Notes: generated by a model from the letters alone, not told the origin. Counted from the stretch's first letter, positions 46,019-57,970 are shown. The stretch is DNA of 64,000 nt from Phaseolus vulgaris (GCF_000499845.2 NC_023755.2:28240703-28304702), one strand, 5' to 3'. Program-made: numbers and translations.

Positions 46019-47272
46019 AGAACTAGCTACATGAAAAAGGTGACAACTTTGGTTGTGTGCAATAGAATTTCCAAGAAGAAATTTAAGAAAAGAATACACC
46101 TTGGATGCAGACGTAGAGAGCTGCCACGCAACCACTAGCGTCTCGACAGACTGTCGTGCAAAGATTTCTATAGTATTTTTTTGTTATACATAATTATTTT
46201 TCTACCACAAAATATTTTTATTTTATTACCTATTCCAATAATATAATATAAAAATATAATTAAAATAATAATATATTGAATTGTGAAGTGGGAGGAAATT
46301 TGTTGAATGGTACGTGTGAAGATATATGTTAATAAGAGTTATGAAGGGTGGCATGATGGTGGCATGCTGTGAAGGTGGATCGGGATTAAGGGTGGGGGTG
46401 CCTTCCCTGCTCATGTTTTCCAGTACAACATCCCTTTTGGCTTCAATAATTAAAAGATGATAGAGAAACAAATGAAGTTGGAAGGCAATGGAGTTGTTGA
46501 TTGAAGCCAATGGACCCGACAAAGAAGAAGGAAAATATGGTGAGGAGTCGGTGGGGTTTGAACAAGAGATTCAAAGGTCAACCAAAATCAAAATACCTGA
46601 AGGCCAAACATGCATGCATTAAGGGTCTAGCCCTCTTCAACCAGATATGTGGACACTCTATCCACCACTATGTTAAGATGCTTTCTCTTGCTTTTTCTCT
46701 TCAGGTCTTCGTCGATAAAGATATTTAAGATTATATTTTGAAATTCAAATTAGTTTTGATCATATCATTTCTAACACTAAATCTGATTCATGGCGCATTG
46801 TATATGGATCGAAAAATTTCTAGTGTTTTCATATTCAATTTCTATATTTAATATATATTTTTGTTGTTGATAAAAAAATTAAATGAAGTGTGTGATTTAA
46901 TAATGTTTTTATACTTGAATCTAGATTTTAGGTGTAATGTGAGGCACCATTATCATTCACTTCCAAATTTCATATAATTACTTTATGATGTTTGGTTTAT
47001 GACAAGTACCATTCATTGCATGAAGTGAATACCTTTTTAATTTAATTACGAATGTATATAGTTGTTTTAATACCCACGTCTTTCTCTTTCTCTGCAACCC
47101 AATTACATATAAAGCTAGACAAGGGTTACCATCAAGTTTTCAATTCCATCAACCATTTTCTGAGTTTCGTTTCGTGTCCCATTAGCCATTGTTTACTTCA
47201 CATCATACACTTTGCTTATTTTGAACCATCTAGCTCATTATAATTGCTACCCATCTTTGTCATTATTGGCTA
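46019..47272. other. Intergenic region
   Basis: No gene could be supported. A 75-codon plus-strand ORF at 46501-46728 has no recognisable domain. Confidence 0.5.
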
Positions 47273-48596
47273 CACTACTAGAAAAAACCTCTATTATATA
47301 TTTTACTTAAAAAAAATATCCATATATTTTTTTTGGAATTATTTTTTATGAACTTTTTTGTGTAATTTTTTAATTTTTTTTATCAGTAAATAAAAATATT
47401 TAAGAGATATTTCAACTCTTATATAAAAACTTAGTCCTACAAAATTTGTAGGTAAATCAATATTACTTACGGAAAAAAATCCATATGTAATTTACGTACG
47501 TGGGTAACGCAAACAGTAGTTACCCACCAACTCCAGTCCGTAGGTAATATCCACTCACTGGGTTCCATTATTATTTTGAATCTATTTTTATATTTTCCAT
47601 TATTATTTACAAATATGAAATGTCCAAAGAAGCTTTAACCATATTACCCAATCAAGTTTTGTTGTTACATTATGATTATTATTATACTTATTAGTAAGAT
47701 TATCAATATTAATATAATTAATAATATAAAAAATATTAACATTATTAAATATTTTTAATATTTTTAATATTTTTAATATTATTAAATATTTTTAATATTA
47801 TTAAATATTTTTATAATATTAAATATTATTAATATTATAAATAATATGAATATTATAAATAATATGAATATTATAAATAATATGAATATTATAAATAATA
47901 TGAATATTATAAATAATATGAATATTATAAATAATATGAATATTATAAATAATATGAATATTATAAATAATATGAATATTATAAATAATATGAATATTAT
48001 AAATAATATTAATTTTATTAATATTTTTATTAATAGTATTTATATTATTAATGTTATTATTACTAATATTATTAATTTTATTATATTATTGATATCATTA
48101 ATACTATTAATATTACTATTTATTATTATTATTATTCATATTATTAATATAATACTAATTATATTATTATATTAATATTATTAATTTGATAATATTAATA
48201 ATATGTTATACGTATTAGTTACCATTATTATTATTTATGATTTATAATTAATTATATTATAATAATAATTTTAATATTATGTGTATAATTATTATGATAA
48301 TAGATGGTAGGTAATAAAGATTGGTGGGTAATAGTTGATAGATAATTGAGATCCGTGTATAAAAGTTCGTAGGTAATAAAAATCCATGGGTAAATGTTCG
48401 TAGATAATAGAATTCGTGAGTAAAAGTTCATAGGTAATAAGATCTGTGGGTAATAGTTGGTAGGTAATGCTGAATTTACCTAAAGATTCAGATCTGTAGG
48501 TAGTAGGTAATGTTCTCCGTAGGTAATGTTGAATTTACCTACGGATTAAAATCCGTGGGTAAAAATCTGTAGATAATACTGATTTTTTTGGTAGTG
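47273..48596. mobile_element. Non-autonomous CACTA transposon
   Basis: The left end CACTACTAGAAAAAACC and the right end GATTTTTTTGGTAGTG (reverse CACTACCAAAAAAATC) are CACTA-type terminal inverted repeats. Subterminal regions hold many short motifs in both orientations, such as CCGTAGGTAAT, TTACCTACGG and GTGGGTAA (47450-47570 and 48300-48570), as expected for CACTA transposase-binding repeats. The interior is ATT-rich with an 18-bp array and no transposase. The flanking triplets (CTA and ATT) differ, so the 3-bp target duplication is not preserved or the exact ends are shifted. Confidence 0.78.
47846..48005. repeat. 18-bp tandem array in the CACTA element
   Basis: About nine near-identical units of ATGAATATTATAAATAAT. 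The array is so regular that it produces a spurious repetitive ORF. Confidence 0.95.
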
Positions 48597-49473
48597 ATTC
48601 ATAATGGGTACCAGGCATCAAAATCGCAACAATACAAAAAAAAATATCGTGCCCTTTATCCAATTTAAGTACATCAACTTACCTTTTGTCAGAAAACCAC
48701 TATGTGCCTTGTTGCTGCACTTCTTATAAACCTTGACTACTTATATTTTTATGCATTTTTAAAAAAAAAATTAATACTAATACTTGCAAATTTTGTTGTA
48801 TCAATTACTATAAAAATACCTATTACTTCTTGAAACTGAATAGGGATCCATTATTTGCTTCAACTCTTATTTTGACAATTTTTTTTAATCAACAATAAAA
48901 AATAATATAAATGAGAATACAAAGGAACTTCGACTCATGTACAAAACACTTACTTCTTAAACAAAATATGTACATATACAACATACTATAATTACAAAAA
49001 ATAAGGCAACAACATAACCTGTGTCGAGGATATGAGGCATGACAACTACAAAGAGGTATGTTGGTTCCCTGCTCCTACCCAATATCTGAGGTTGTAATCA
49101 CACTCAACAAAATGTCCTCTCATCCTAATCAGGATGCACAAAAAAGAGAAGGAAGAACGTTAACTATCAATGCAATTATTTTAAATATTCATATACATTA
49201 ATACACCATTCAGAATAAGAGAAGAATAAGAGAAGTTTGACTTTGGGAATTTATAAGTTATCCATGCCCTCTACTTGAGCCATAACAAAAATTTCAATAG
49301 GATCTACCACTCAATTATTAAAATAATCCTATTTTTGTGATTACAAATTTCCCAAATAATGGCTATCCACATACATTTTCGAACACAATTACCCACATAT
49401 TTCATATCCATAAAGCCAATTTGTTCAAAATATTGAGTAATGTTCCTACAAGACCTAAACCCTGCAGAACAGT
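48597..49473. other. Intergenic region
   Basis: No gene or clear element is visible between the CACTA element and the element D LTR. Confidence 0.5.
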
Positions 49474-49833
49474 TCCTCTTGTTGCAATCTTCTCGTCTTT
49501 CCGGTCTTTCGATTACGCTTCTTTCGGCTGGATCTCCTTTGGTCTGGACACGATGGGGGGTGTACCTGCGAAGACACTCCGACGATCAAGTCAGACCGAG
49601 AGCTAGGTACCAGAAGAGTAGGGAGTGAATAGTTACCTCGAGTGTTGTGCCTCTCCCTCTATTTATACTACTATGGATGAGCCCTGATTATTGTGGGCCT
49701 GCACTTGAGTCCAGTTGGAGGCCCAATTTCATCTTAATCATGCTTTGTGCTTAACCTGATTTGTTTTCATCTAATTACGTGTTTGGCTGTTAACCTTGTC
49801 GGCTAATCAGCCTCTCGGCCATCCGGTAGTACA
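49474..49833 (-). repeat. LTR of element D (reverse orientation)
   Basis: On the minus strand the LTR starts TGTACTACCGG after a purine-rich GAGGGGCATA. It holds TATAAATAG (minus strand, about 49677-49669) and the conserved TGACTTGATCGTCGGAGTG (49593-49575) and ends near GAGGAACTGTT. The distal boundary (about 49474) is estimated. Confidence 0.65.
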
Positions 49834-50081
49834 TATGCCCCTCAGGCTCGAGTGGAGTTAAGGTTTAAACGTAATGTAGAGTCGAATTGCCGTAAGTCTT
49901 CGCAGATCGAGTATGCTTGTGAGTGCCTAGTTGGTGGAGGTCGAGTATGGTGACTTGTACTCGAGGCGCGTGTGCATGTTACTGTGAGGGGTGACCGCTG
50001 GATAAGATCTGATCCGTTCGTTGGATGTTGATCCAACGGTAGAGATATACTTTAACGGTTTGCATTCTCATTTTCTTCGCC

Positions 50082-50090
50082 TATAAATAG
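50082..50090 (+). promoter_or_regulatory. TATA box of element D antisense gene
   Basis: TATAAATAG lies about 120 bp before the ATG (50209). It is the same motif and layout as in element B (13459-13467). Confidence 0.6.
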
Positions 50091-50208
50091 GAGTGATGGC
50101 GGGCTTCGATTTCCTCGCGTGAACCGTGAACTAGCTCCGAGAGTCCGAAAACCGAGTCATATCCCTGCATTCTTTGTATACTGATTGAAGAGTTTTCTGG
50201 AGGTAACG

Positions 50209-51590
50209 ATGTCTTCTCTTTCGGCGACTACCTCATTTTCATCTGTGTTTGGAGGTCGATAGGGAGAGGCCAAGGGGTGATGATGTCCCTATTAGAGACG
50301 CTGAGAGTGCCGAAGGTTCTTCTCAGGTTGTCGGTCCTCTAAGTCGGGAGAGTGCAGAACCTACAGTGTCTTTATCGCTGAGTGGGTATGCAGGGGAGGA
50401 AACCCAAGAGGCCGAGTACATATGGGTACATAGTAGTGTTCGTGAGGTTTTCTCTGATTTTTCCAAGGTTTCTTTGCTCCAGGATTTTGTAGATAGTGTA
50501 GATATTGTGTTAGATGGCGTGCCTAATGGTGCTTTCGCTCTTCGTAGGTGTTGGGAGTTCGAGACCGTTTGTTTAGGTAGGGGGAAGGGCGAAAGGATTT
50601 TTTCTACTTCTATTCTTGTCTATTTTCAGATATCCACGTCCGCTTTCCACTTGATGGCTTTACCATGGAAGTGTTGCGTGTTTTAAATGTTGCCCCTACG
50701 CAACTACATCTGAATACCTGGGCAGCGATCTAAGCCTTTCGGTTGCTATGCGATGTGTTGAGTCTTAGGGCAACCGCTAGGTCTTTTTTGCATTTCTTCG
50801 GTACTAGACCGGGTGACCGAATAGGTTGGTTGTCCCTTGTCGATCAATCTTAAAAAAGTCTTTTCGCTCCTTATACGACATCTTATAAGAACTTCAAGAC
50901 AAGTTTCTTTAAGGTTGTTATTGGGGAAGGAGGACGACAATTTTTCTTTGATGGTGAGACACCCAAGTTTGCCTTTTATTGGACGAAGGATCCGACACGT
51001 TTCATTGTATGGCCGAGGTCCCTGATAACCGATGACGACCTGGAAGTGTTATCGGTGTTGGACCAACTTCCTCGCAAGATTCCAACCCGGTCCCTCGTCC
51101 ATGCCTACTTATCTACTGATAGATGTGTTGATGTTGACGGCATGTGTTTTTACTCGTCTTGGCGTGCGTTTCACTCTGATTAACTTATTTGATATTGCTC
51201 AGGTATAATGGCAAGCTTGGTACCGCCAGATGGAAAGAAGGATTATTTTTGTGAGCTTCGCCGGAAGAGGGAAGCTCGAAAGGCCAAGAGGGATGGGACT
51301 CTAGGAGATTCTTCCACACCAGTGGAAGCTGCTATCCCTATAACCACCATACTGGGACCTGAAGCTCAACTGCTTTCTATTAATCCGAAGAAGAGGAAGG
51401 AGGAACATGGGAAGAACCGGGGCAAATCTTCTTGGCGTCACGGGGATCGTTCTCCCGGGAAATCTCCCAAACGAGGCCGTGGTGTTGGGGGATCGAGCTC
51501 AGGTCCAGATTTCTTGGGGCATGACCTACGAGTAGCCGAGAAAGTTTCCATCAAGCTCAATCCTTATCAACAAGTTTTCTTTTTCCAGCA
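50209..51590 (+). pseudogene. Antisense accessory gene of element D
   Basis: The ATG at 50209 opens MSSLSATTSFSSVF, similar to the start in element B (MSILSSVSAS). After a frameshift near 50255 come acidic sequence and SSVREVFSDFSKV. The degraded gypsy-type transposon domain follows in changing frames (FHLMALPWK at about 50650, VAPTQLHLNTWAAI near 50690, SYKNFKTSFFKVVIGEGG near 50875, KFAFYWTKDPTRF near 50970). The last-intron acceptor TTGCTCAG lies at 51195-51202, immediately before ATGGCAAGC. Exon 2 is Lys/Arg-rich (KRKEEHGKNRGK, KSPKRGRG). The matching donor near 51120 seems mutated. Function unknown. Confidence 0.68.
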
Positions 51591-51870
51591 AGTATTTTCA
51601 GTTCTATGCCTTTCTTTTACATTTTGTTCGGTTCAGTTTGCTTTCCTTCAAATTCTATTCGGTGGATTTAAGTTTTACCTCTTTTTGTTGGTTCAATTTG
51701 ACAATAATTGGATCTTCTATATGAGTTTGTGTTTTGGCACTAGTTTTGGTGAGTTCTTGTTCATAGAACCTTGATCCATTTCTATGATAAAGTGCCTAGC
51801 TCTTAACCAACTCAAGATGATTCCTAAGAATGTCAAGAATCATTCTAATTGTGCTAGTGGAATCACATCA

Positions 51871-52171
51871 CTGGATGTAGCTCTTGGTGTAAGAGTGAAC
51901 CAGTATAAATCTGTTTGTGTAATTCTCTCTTTCCTTGATCTCACATATATCTGTTTTAAGTTGTTTTTATTAACTAATGATAAAAACAACCGATTGTTTC
52001 GACAAAACAACTGATTGTTTTTCTGATAACATCTTAAAACAGTTTTGGGTATTTGTTTCCTTGATTCTTTTCTCTGTAATTCGACATTGAATTTCATTAT
52101 ACTTTCAAAGTTTGCGAAAATCTCTTATAAACAATTCACCCCCCTCTTGTTTAAGGCCATATATTCTAACA
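51871..52171 (+). repeat. 5' LTR of the copia element (3' 300 bp only)
   Basis: It matches 57586-57865 almost base for base, from CTGGATGTAGCTCTTGG to ATATATTCTAACA. The first ~750 bp of the LTR are missing. It has one extra 21-nt dyad half-unit near 51990 compared with the 3' LTR. Confidence 0.9.
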
Positions 52172-52173
52172 AT

Positions 52174-52185
52174 TGGTATCAGAGC
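52174..52185 (+). other. Copia primer binding site
   Basis: TGGTATCAGAGC, the standard initiator methionine tRNA complement, two bases after the LTR. Confidence 0.9.
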
Positions 52186-52796
52186 TTGGTTCTTGAAAGA
52201 TATTCAAGTTTGATCTTAAAGCCTTTTTTCTTATGGCTGAAAAATTACCTTTTGGGGAGGGTGCCTCAATAAAGAGGCCACCTTTATTTTTTGGTTTGAA
52301 CTATCAATTATGGAAGGTTAGAATGAAATTCTTTGTTGAATCTATAAATAGAAAAATCTGGAATGTTATTACAAATAGTTATTTCATGCCTATATCTGAA
52401 AATGTTTCTTCTGAAAGAGAACATCTTGATTGTGTAACTATGAACATCATTGTATCTGCACTTGATTCTAATGAATTGCTCAAGTTTCCAGAATGTAGTT
52501 CTGCCAAAGAAATGTGGAATACCCTTGAAGAGTATCACAAGAATCAAAGGACTGCCTTGATGGACAAAGAAGAATCTTTTGCTGAATCTTTCTCTTCAGA
52601 ATCTAGAAAGGAGGTTTGTCTTATGACAAAAGAAGAATTTAGATCAAGTCAAGCAAGAAGGAAAAGAAAGAAAAATAAAAAAGAAGCCAATCTGTGTTTG
52701 ATGGCCAAAGAAGAAGATGATGCAAGTAGTGTAAGTTTTTGTACTTCTTTAAATGCTGAAAATTATAGTCAACTTCTTCAAGCCTTTAATGAAACT

Positions 52797-53856
52797 TTTA
52801 CCGATCAGGTCATCGGGTGTGATGACGTGGACAGTAAGTGACTACGTGGGGCGCGCTTAGCGGGACACGTGGACAAGAGAAAGATGAATGGTCAAAAAGT
52901 TAACATAGTCGCCGTTTGTGAAAGTGGCGTTCTTCAGCGTACATAGTCGGTTGTCGCCAGGTTTTCGTATCATCGCCGTGTTAGATGATGGAAGATCAGG
53001 TGGTTAGGAATCGCCACAAGAGGTACATCGCCGAATTTCCCAGTAAATTTAGTTGAAGACGTTGGAGGTTCAAGCGTGTAGGTTCAGTAAAGATGATTGT
53101 TACATCAGCATGAAGCATAGAGGTTAAGTGAGTTGGGGGACACAACTTGCTCATCGATGACGGGATTCCTAGAGTGGACATTCGTCGATAGAGAGGTTCC
53201 CTCAGCTAGAACATGCATGGCGTGGTGGGGAGGAAGGTGGTTCCTGCGACAAGCGATATCACAGAGATGATGTACTTTGTTGCATCCGATACTCGCTTTG
53301 TCGGGTGGCGTTCCAGAGCGCGTTACGTGCTAGGTTACACCTTGAATAGCAGATTGCCCCAGTCCAGATGATGACACGTGTAGGGTTGGATGCTACATAG
53401 AAATGACGCTCAAATTACCCCAGCCCAGATGATGACACGTGTAGGGTTGGATGCTACATAGAAATGACGCTCAAATTACTCTAGCCCAGATGATGACACG
53501 TGTAGAGTTGGATGCGAGCCACGCGTCCAAAAGCGTAACTGTCTGGAGAGAGAAAATACCTAGGTATAAAAGGTAAACTTAATAGAATTTGCAGAGGTAC
53601 GTTCATTACGACTTTTTTTTCTGGTTGAGAACACTTGAGCAGGGTTCTACAGCATTTAGTTTTCTCTCAGTTTTTGGGTGTTCCTGTTACTGACTTGAGC
53701 GTCGGATCGCCACCGGCCACCGAGGCGCCATACTGTGTTTTCAGGTTCTCAGAGAGACAAGCTGTGGAGTGGACTTGAAGCGCACGTGGTGTTAAAGCTG
53801 GTGAAGAAAGATCGTGACGAGGCATCGTTCTTGCGCTTGGTCAACCGGCAGGATCA
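52797..53856 (+). repeat. Tat-type solo LTR inside copia gag, target duplication AAACT
   Basis: Flanked by AAACT (52792-52796 and 53857-53861). It starts TTTACCGATC, where related LTRs have TGTACCG, so the first G is mutated. It ends GGTCAACCGGCAGGATCA. TATAAAAG lies at 53575-53582 and a variant of the 19-nt motif at 53691-53709. No internal element sequence remains. Confidence 0.9.
53357..53517. repeat. 61-bp tandem repeat in the solo LTR (about 2.6 units)
   Basis: Units at 61-bp period contain AGATGATGACACGTGTAG and GACGCTCAAATTAC. Each unit brings an ACACGTGT G-box-like site upstream of the LTR TATA box. Confidence 0.9.
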
Positions 53857-54431
53857 AAACTCATAAGGAAGCTAATAGGTTGGCCCTTTTAAATAAACGG
53901 TTGAAAGGTTTAAACAACTCGTTGGAAAATCGAGTCAAGACTTTGGAAGAAGAGTTGAACCATTCAAAAACAGATTTTGAAAGTTTGGAAATGATTTACA
54001 AAAACTCTTCTTGCAAGTGTGATTCTAGCTTTTGTAAAAATTGTGAATCACTTGAAAAGAAAGTCCACTACCTTTTAAAAACCATGGACAAGTTTTCCAA
54101 AGGCCAATCCAATCTTGAAACTGTTCTAACTTCTCAAAAATGTGTTTTTGGCAAGGTTGGGTTGGGGTTTAATCCAAACAGCAAGAACAAATCTGTTTCA
54201 AAACCCTTTTCAAGTTTCTTTGAAAAACAACCTGTTGTTTTATTGAAACAACCGGTTGAAATTTGTCATTACTACATGAAAAGGGGCCACACTATTAGAT
54301 TTTGCAGAGTAAGAAGGTTTTCTGTTCCTAAAGGTATTTTGAAGTGGGTTCCTAAGGTTTCTAAAGTTCCTAAGACTCCAACTAACATCATTGGACCCAA
54401 ATTCATAAGGGGACCAAATCTTGTTGCTTGA

Positions 54432-56806
54432 TTTCATGGTTTTGCAGGATTGTTAAGAGATCAAGGATTCTTGAGTCACAAGATCAAACTTATGTAGGGA
54501 AAAGATTATTCCAGGACTTCCAATTACTGTGTTGTACCAGCTTAGTCCTCTTGGAAGCCAAGTGAAATTTCTTGATCATGGACAATGACTTAGTGAAAGA
54601 ACTCTTTGTCAAAAGGATAAGACTTTCCTTGTTTTTATTTTCTTCTCTTGAATATTTCTTTAATTCTGTAGTATGAAAAATATTGATTAATGTCTCTATC
54701 TTTCACCTATGTAATGTGAATATGAAGCCTATCCTTCTGAATCATCTTTACCTGTCAATTCTGAATCTGTGAAATGCTTTAATTGGTGTCACAGAAAAAC
54801 AACCGATTGTTTTCACGAAACAATCGATTGTTTCCCTCTAACAGCATTGCATTAAATTGAATTAATTTGTTTTTGCATTCTGTCTGTTGCAAATTCTTTC
54901 CCCAAGCAGTTATGGGTCAAAGTGCATTTATCATGGGTTTGATTTCGTTCAGAAGAGGGTTACTTTTATCATAAATGGAATATATTCCATGATTTCTTGG
55001 GAAATAAGAATCTTCATGACTAGTCAAAGTCTTCATGTGCTTTCATGTGAAATCTGCCACTGAGTGACGTGCCACTGTGTAGCCTTGGACCAGACTCTCT
55101 TTCTTGAAGATTGAAAGCCACTAAATGCCAAGGATTGTAACTGTTTTCTGTGAATATATAAACGCATATGCAGTTGTTTCTCTTCACAAAAACAACCCAT
55201 TGCGACATGTCTTGCTGGTTTTCAAATCTGCCAAAAGTCTCATTATGTTTTCTGGTTTTTCTTTTTGCCTTCATGGATCCCACAACATCAAAGAGGATCA
55301 AAACAAGGGCTTGAAGAATGTCTGCTAAAAGGAAGAACATCAAGAGCATAACCAATCTTTGTATCTACACTTTTCATTTTCATATGTCTTGCAAAGGTCT
55401 TTGAAAGTCAAGAGTCATCCTAGGCACATGCACAATGGTTGCTCAGAAAGAGAATCTTCAAGAATAAAGAGAGTGAATCTTTTTGGGTTCTCTTTGCTAA
55501 AGAATGAACAGATTGCATACTGCACTTTTCATCTCTTTAAATGGTGATTACTTGGTTATGGAAAATATTCTCTTTGCTGTCACAGAAAACAACCAGTTGA
55601 AAGTACAAAACAACTAGTTGTTTTCCTTTGACACCTCTGAATAAAGCTGCTATAATTGCTTATGAATGGTTAAATCTGTTTCTACTTTTCAAAGTCAGTT
55701 GTTGGTCAAAATATGCAATATGTATGCCTCAGAATCTGGTCATAAGGGTATATGTCTGTTGTTTTCTTGGAAGTTCAGTGCTTTGAATGAATGACATCTT
55801 CATTGGCTATTCTTCAACTAGCCATGCATATAGAGTCTACAACAAGAGACTCATGACTGTGGAGGAGTCTGTTCATGTAGTGTTCGATGAAATCAATCAT
55901 ACAGATTAGGGTTCTACAGAGAATTATGCAAAAGAAGATGAGTAGAACATCATTTTGTAAAAGTTGGAATCCTGTCCAGAAAAACAACTGATTGATTCTA
56001 CGAATCAACTGGTTGAAATTCTGCAACAGGGTAGAAGATTCCTGGATTGATGATAAGCATTAAATCTGAATTCATAGCTTTGTGAGATGGTTTTACTACT
56101 TTTCAGAATGCTCAAGTTTTGGTCCTTACTGCTACTAATCGTCTTTCAAAACTTGATGAAAACAATACTTTGATGTCCCCTCAAGCATTTGGAATTTATG
56201 TTTCGGATCAAAGGGAAAGGGCTGAGATATTAAATGTTATCTTGAAGGAGAAATGCTGGGTGAAGAAAAGAAAGGGGGATAAATTGTGGTTTCTTGGCCT
56301 TTATGGTGCTTTAAACTTTGTGTAAATTCAGCTGTTGTCATAAGCTTTGATACCTTATAGTTTTCTGCTGCAATTTTTGATATGGTATCAAAGATTTGTT
56401 GCTGCAATGGTGTTGCTACACACACTGGTTTTTTGGTTTTTCTTAATCCTGTTTTTATCCCTTCTTCCATTCTATTTGTGAAGACAAATATGGGGAGAAT
56501 GGTGTGTTTTTATGTGTTGTATTGGTGCTGCTACACTCTGGTGTTATCTGGTTTAATCATGATTTAAATTCTGTTGCTGCCATGCTCGTATACATCATAG
56601 TTCTGCTGCACACAAGTCTCATTTTGGCACTAGTTTTTATGGTTATTTGACTGGTTTTTCTGCTTAAAGGCTTATGCAGAAAACTGGTTTTGTGTGCCTT
56701 GCTATCCTGCTGGTATACTTGCTTTGTATATGCACAAATTATGTTTTGCAGGACCTTTCAAGTTCAAAAACAACAACACAAACAAACCAGGGATTTGTCT
56801 TCCTCA
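54432..56806. other. Non-coding middle of the copia element with recurrent dyad motif
   Basis: No pol coding sequence found over about 2.4 kb. A dyad motif of the type AAACAACCGATTGTTT-n-AAACAATCGATTGTTT, complete or half, recurs at about 54793-54832, 55583-55622 and 55978-56018. Further copies occur in gag (54225-54260) and the LTRs (51985-52022, 57005-57035, 57093-57125, 57703-57720). Confidence 0.65.
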
Positions 56807-56819
56807 AATAGGGGGAGAT

Positions 56820-57865
56820 TGTTGAACAAGATGCTTTGATGTCTCCAAATCCAAGAGGAAAGCTTGAAGACCTTGCTGCTGGGTGTGTGTGTGTTGTCTA
56901 TTTGTTTGAAACTTGTTAATTCACTCCTTAAGATGATCCAAGTTCATTTGAATCTTAAACCTTTTGAAAAGATGAGTTTTCTAAAATGCTGTTGAAATTT
57001 CAACAGGTTGTTTTTTGAAACAATAGGTTGTTTTACCTTAGCAGTTTTTGAAAAGGTTTTGGAAAGCTTGACTTTGTTGTCAAGTCAATTCAACCGATTG
57101 TTTCGACAAAACAATCGATTGTTTTCCTGAAAACCTTAACAAAATTTTGTTAAGTGGTTTTACTATGTTTTAAGTGATCCTAACTAACTTGTCTCCTTTA
57201 TTAAATGCTTTTGACCACTAGGTTGGTCTATATAAAGGTGGTTTTACGCTTCTAATTTGGAGTAAGAAAAAGAGTTTATCAAAACAGTTTTTCCAACATT
57301 TGAAAGAGATTTGGATCATTTTTAAATGTGTCGAATAGGATTGGGTTGTAATTTTGAACTTTAAGCTTTGTAATATGCAGGTGTATTCTATTCCCTTCTT
57401 CCTTCATTACTGTATTTCTGTAGTTGTGTTGCCAAGGAGTGTTGGTGCTCTTGAGGTGTTCAAGATCAACATTCTTGGTGTGGTTTGCCAAAGGTAGTGT
57501 GTTTCTTGAGGGGTTCAAGGTCACTACTTTGGTGTGTGTAATCTGGTTTTGATTGCATAGTGGATTACCCAGTGGTGTCTGGGGACTGGATGTAGCTCTT
57601 GGTGTAAGAGTGAACCAATATAAATCTGTTTGTGTGATTCTCTCTTTCCCTGATCTTACATATATCTGTTTTAAGTTGTTTTTATTAACTGCTGATAAAA
57701 ACAACTGATTGTTTTTCTGATAACATCTTAAAATAGTTTTGGGTATTTGTTTCCTTGATTCTTTTCTCTGTAATTCGGCATTGAATTTCATTATACCTTC
57801 AAAGTTTGCGAAAATCTCTTATAAACAATTCACCCCCCTCTTGTTTAAGGCCATATATTCTAACA
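56820..57865 (+). repeat. 3' LTR of the copia element
   Basis: It starts TGTTGAACAAGATGC right after the polypurine tract AAATAGGGGGAGAT and ends TATATTCTAACA. It is 1046 bp long. A TATATAAAGG box is near 57228-57237. The last 280 bp match the 5' LTR remnant. Confidence 0.9.
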
Positions 57866-57970
57866 AATGTTTGTTTAAAATTTATAGGGAGTGTGAATGT
57901 CATTTTATAAAAAATATAAAAAAGGCATGGTCATTTAGTGTCATTTAGAGGATATATGAGTGTCGTTTAG

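Larger units (their letters stand above)
49834..51590 (-). mobile_element. Element D: 3' end of a reversed Tat-type element
   Basis: It consists of the LTR at 49474-49833, then the antisense gene, which appears on the plus strand because the element is reversed. The rest of the element (pol, gag) is absent: at about 51590-51870 the sequence turns into unassigned DNA and then copia LTR. The short LTR and TATA-type antisense promoter place it near element B. Confidence 0.7.
52233..54431 (+). pseudogene. Copia gag split by a solo LTR
   Basis: The first part (52233-52796) has FFGLNYQLWKVRMKFFVES and AKEMWNTLEEYHKN, the UBN2/DUF4219-type copia gag start, although central sequence seems shortened. 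The second part (53862-54428) resumes with EANRLALLNKRLKGL, a coiled coil, a Cys-rich patch (CKCDSSFCKNC) and a zinc-knuckle relic CHYYMKRGHTIRFC, where the second Cys is Tyr. A target duplication AAACT shows that the two parts were contiguous before the LTR insertion. There is no pol frame after the stop at 54429. Confidence 0.82.
51871..57865 (+). mobile_element. Ty1/copia retrotransposon with gag but no pol
   Basis: It has a partial 5' LTR (51871-52171), a primer binding site TGGTATCAGAGC complementary to initiator Met tRNA (52174-52185), gag, a long non-coding middle, a polypurine tract (ATAGGGGGAGAT ending at 56819) and a 3' LTR (56820-57865). No protease, integrase, RT or RNase H motifs were seen, so the copy is non-autonomous. 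A Tat solo LTR (52797-53856) interrupts gag. Confidence 0.88.

Noticed and set aside
46501..46728. 75-codon plus-strand ORF with basic N-terminus
   Set aside because: No recognised family or gene structure; kept only as unassigned intergenic sequence.
47846..48175. 109-codon ORF with repeated NMNIIN
   Set aside because: Product of the 18-bp tandem array in the CACTA element.
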